Of a stretch of DNA of 6,016 nt, positions 4,495 to 6,016 are shown one piece after another. Origin of the DNA: Nitratiruptor sp. (lineage in GTDB: Bacteria > Campylobacterota > Campylobacteria > Campylobacterales > Nitratiruptoraceae); assembly GCA_015494505.1 (NCBI GenBank), contig WGBB01000197.1, positions 1-6,016 of the forward strand, given 5' to 3'. Numbering within the stretch: position 1 is the first letter of the stretch; each line of letters starts with the position of its first letter. The notes beneath the pieces were generated by a model. The model worked only from the letters and a program-made list of their open reading frames with translations. It did no database searches and was not told the DNA's origin. A program made the translations under genes and the position numbers.

Positions 4495-6016
4495 ATGGCC
4501 CAAATCCCCGTTTTCGACCCCACACCGCGCATCAAGGAGCGTGCACGCATCAACTCGATGGAGCAATACTGGCAAATGGTCAAAGAGGCCGAGAGTGATT
4601 TCGAAGGTTTTTGGGACAAGCTCGCCAAAGAAAAAATAGACTGGATAGAGCCCTATACCCAGGTGCTCGATGAGAGTGAAGCACCCTTTTACAAATGGTT
4701 CGTAGGCGGCAAGCTCAACGTCACACAGCAGTGCATCGACCGCCATCTCGAAAAGCGCAAAAACAAAGCGGCCATCATCTGGGAGGGCGAGCCGGGTGAC
4801 AAGCGCGTCATCACCTACCGCGAGCTCTACTATGAAGTCAACAAATTTGCCAATCTGCTCAAAACGAAGTTTGGCATCAAAAAGGGCGATCGCGTCGTCA
4901 TATACATGCCGATGATTCCAGAAGCCGCTTTTGCGATGCTGGCATGTGCCAGAATCGGTGCGATCCACTCGGTGGTTTTTGGGGGTTTTAGCGCCGAGGC
5001 GCTGCGCGACCGCATCCAGGATGCCCAGGCGAAGCTCGTCATCACCGCCGATGGAGCCTATCGCCGCGGTAAACCCTATCTGCTCAAACCCGTCGTGGAC
5101 GTGGCACTCTCCAAAAACTGCGAAAGCGTCGAAGCGGTTCTCGTGGTGCGCCGCAACAACGAAGAGATAGCGTGGCATGAGGGGCGCGACTACGACTACT
5201 TCGAGCTCATCAAGGATATGCCAAGCCACTGCGAGCCCGAAATCATGGATAGCGAAGATCCCCTCTTCCTGCTCTACACCTCCGGCAGCACAGGCAAACC
5301 AAAAGGGGTACAACATGCGCAAGCAGGCTATATCCTGTGGGCGCAGCTGACGATGGAGTGGGTGTTTGATATCAAAGATGAAGACACCTACTGGTGTACC
5401 GCAGATATCGGCTGGATCACGGGCCACACCTATATCGTCTATGGACCGCTGGCAGCCGGTGCTACGACGCTGATGTACGAGGGTGTGCCCACCTACCCCG
5501 ACGCAGGCCGCTGGTGGCGCATGATCGAAGAGTATCAGGTCAACCAATTCTACACCGCACCTACGGCCATCCGCCTCTTGCATAAATTAGGACCCGACGA
5601 ACCGGACAAGTATGATCTCAGCTCTCTGTATATCCTCGGTACCGTGGGAGAGCCTATCAACCCCGATGCATGGATGTGGTATTTCGAAAAAGTAGGCCAC
5701 AGCCAGTGTCCTATCGTCGATACATGGTGGCAGACCGAAACGGGCGGCCATATGATCAGTCCGCTGCCTGGCGCTACGCCTATCAAACCAGGCTCAGCCA
5801 CATTCCCGCTGCCTGGAATTTTTGCCGAAATCATCGATGAAAACGGCAACAAAAAAGCACCCGGCGAAAAAGGGTACCTGTGTATCACCAAGCCTTGGCC
5901 CAGTATGATTCGCACCATCTGGGGCGATAGCGAACGATTCGTCAAAAGCTACTTTGGCACCTGCAAAAAGGAGGGCAAGCCGGTCTATTTTAGCGGTGAC
6001 GGCGCCATCTACGACG
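4495..6016 (+). CDS. acs: Acetyl-CoA synthetase (AMP-forming), truncated at right edge
   Basis: The first 507 residues of a protein that is usually about 650. It activates acetate to acetyl-CoA through acetyl-AMP, in the cytoplasm. Seen: the N-terminal ACS region (about 20-80), the phosphate-binding loop YTSGSTGKPKG (261-271), TADIGWITGH (302-311), GTVGEPINP (382-390), DTWWQTETGG (409-418) and FSGDGAIYD (499-507), with D502 expected to bind ribose. The acetate pocket positions of Salmonella Acs (V310, T311, V386, W414) correspond to I308, T309, V384 and W412. The tryptophan that restricts the pocket to acetate is therefore kept, which argues against propionyl-CoA synthetase. The C-terminal domain with the regulatory acetylated lysine is beyond the window. 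Start: ATG 4495 with AAGGAG 6 nt upstream, 3 nt after the thioredoxin stop, so the two are likely co-transcribed. The first ~360 codons lack TTA, CTA and TCA, which creates a long antisense open frame. It would serve acetate assimilation. Confidence 0.95.
   Translation, partial: MAQIPVFDPTPRIKERARINSMEQYWQMVKEAESDFEGFWDKLAKEKIDWIEPYTQVLDESEAPFYKWFVGGKLNVTQQCIDRHLEKRKNKAAIIWEGEPGDKRVITYRELYYEVNKFANLLKTKFGIKKGDRVVIYMPMIPEAAFAMLACARIGAIHSVVFGGFSAEALRDRIQDAQAKLVITADGAYRRGKPYLLKPVVDVALSKNCESVEAVLVVRRNNEEIAWHEGRDYDYFELIKDMPSHCEPEIMDSEDPLFLLYTSGSTGKPKGVQHAQAGYILWAQLTMEWVFDIKDEDTYWCTADIGWITGHTYIVYGPLAAGATTLMYEGVPTYPDAGRWWRMIEEYQVNQFYTAPTAIRLLHKLGPDEPDKYDLSSLYILGTVGEPINPDAWMWYFEKVGHSQCPIVDTWWQTETGGHMISPLPGATPIKPGSATFPLPGIFAEIIDENGNKKAPGEKGYLCITKPWPSMIRTIWGDSERFVKSYFGTCKKEGKPVYFSGDGAIYD

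Noticed and set aside
4480..5583. A 367-codon open frame on the minus strand opposite acs.
   Set aside because: Its codons lie exactly opposite acs codons, so stops would need TTA, CTA or TCA in acs. These are rare codons and absent there; the frame is bounded upstream by TTA at 5587. The sense strand encodes unmistakable acetyl-CoA synthetase motifs, and the antisense product is rich in His/Val/Asp with no recognisable domain.
5550..5945. A 131-codon minus-strand open frame in the 3' part of acs.
   Set aside because: It is a shadow of the acs coding sequence, with no ribosome site or family resemblance noted.
1..6016. CRISPR repeats, insertion sequences, tRNA or rRNA genes, or a defence or toxin-antitoxin cassette.
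   Set aside because: No direct-repeat array, terminal inverted repeats, transposase, RNA-gene signature or defence domain was seen, and the window is almost fully covered by housekeeping-type genes.

Overview
The window looks like ordinary chromosomal DNA from a Gram-negative bacterium. It is densely packed, with five complete or near-complete genes plus one truncated gene. A free-living member of the Campylobacterota (Epsilonproteobacteria: Sulfurimonas, Sulfurovum or Hydrogenimonas type) is my best guess. The reasons are Lys/Glu/Phe-rich proteins, very tight gene packing with overlapping start and stop codons, an EAL-HDOD protein and a short periplasmic CxxC thioredoxin. The placement rests on general resemblance, not on a diagnostic marker. 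I see no tRNA, rRNA, CRISPR array, insertion sequence or prophage gene.

Layout. (1) Positions 2-517, plus strand: the C-terminal part of a ketopantoate reductase (PanE/ApbA) family protein, cut by the left edge. (2) Positions 484-4000, minus strand: a three-gene operon read right to left, HIT-family protein, then M3 oligopeptidase (PrlC/OpdA type), then EAL-HDOD signalling protein. The junctions are ATGA and TGATG overlaps, so translation is probably coupled. The last gene runs 34 bp into the 3' end of the panE-like gene on the opposite strand. (3) Positions 4001-4074: the only real intergenic gap, a divergent promoter region with candidate -10 boxes facing both ways. (4) Positions 4075-6016, plus strand: a secreted CHWC thioredoxin-like protein followed three bases later by acetyl-CoA synthetase (acs), which runs off the right edge after 507 codons.

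How the genes fit together. The minus-strand operon combines cytoplasmic peptide degradation, a nucleotide hydrolase/transferase-like HIT protein and a probable c-di-GMP-related or scaffold protein. The plus-strand pair combines envelope thiol chemistry with acetate activation. Neither set is an obvious pathway, and compact genome organisation may explain the groupings. I found no convincing new system. The points most worth a second look are the substituted substrate-pocket positions in the PanE-like protein, the altered loop in the EAL domain, the 34-bp convergent overlap, and the coupling of a periplasmic thioredoxin to acs. The long antisense reading frame inside acs is explained by codon choice.
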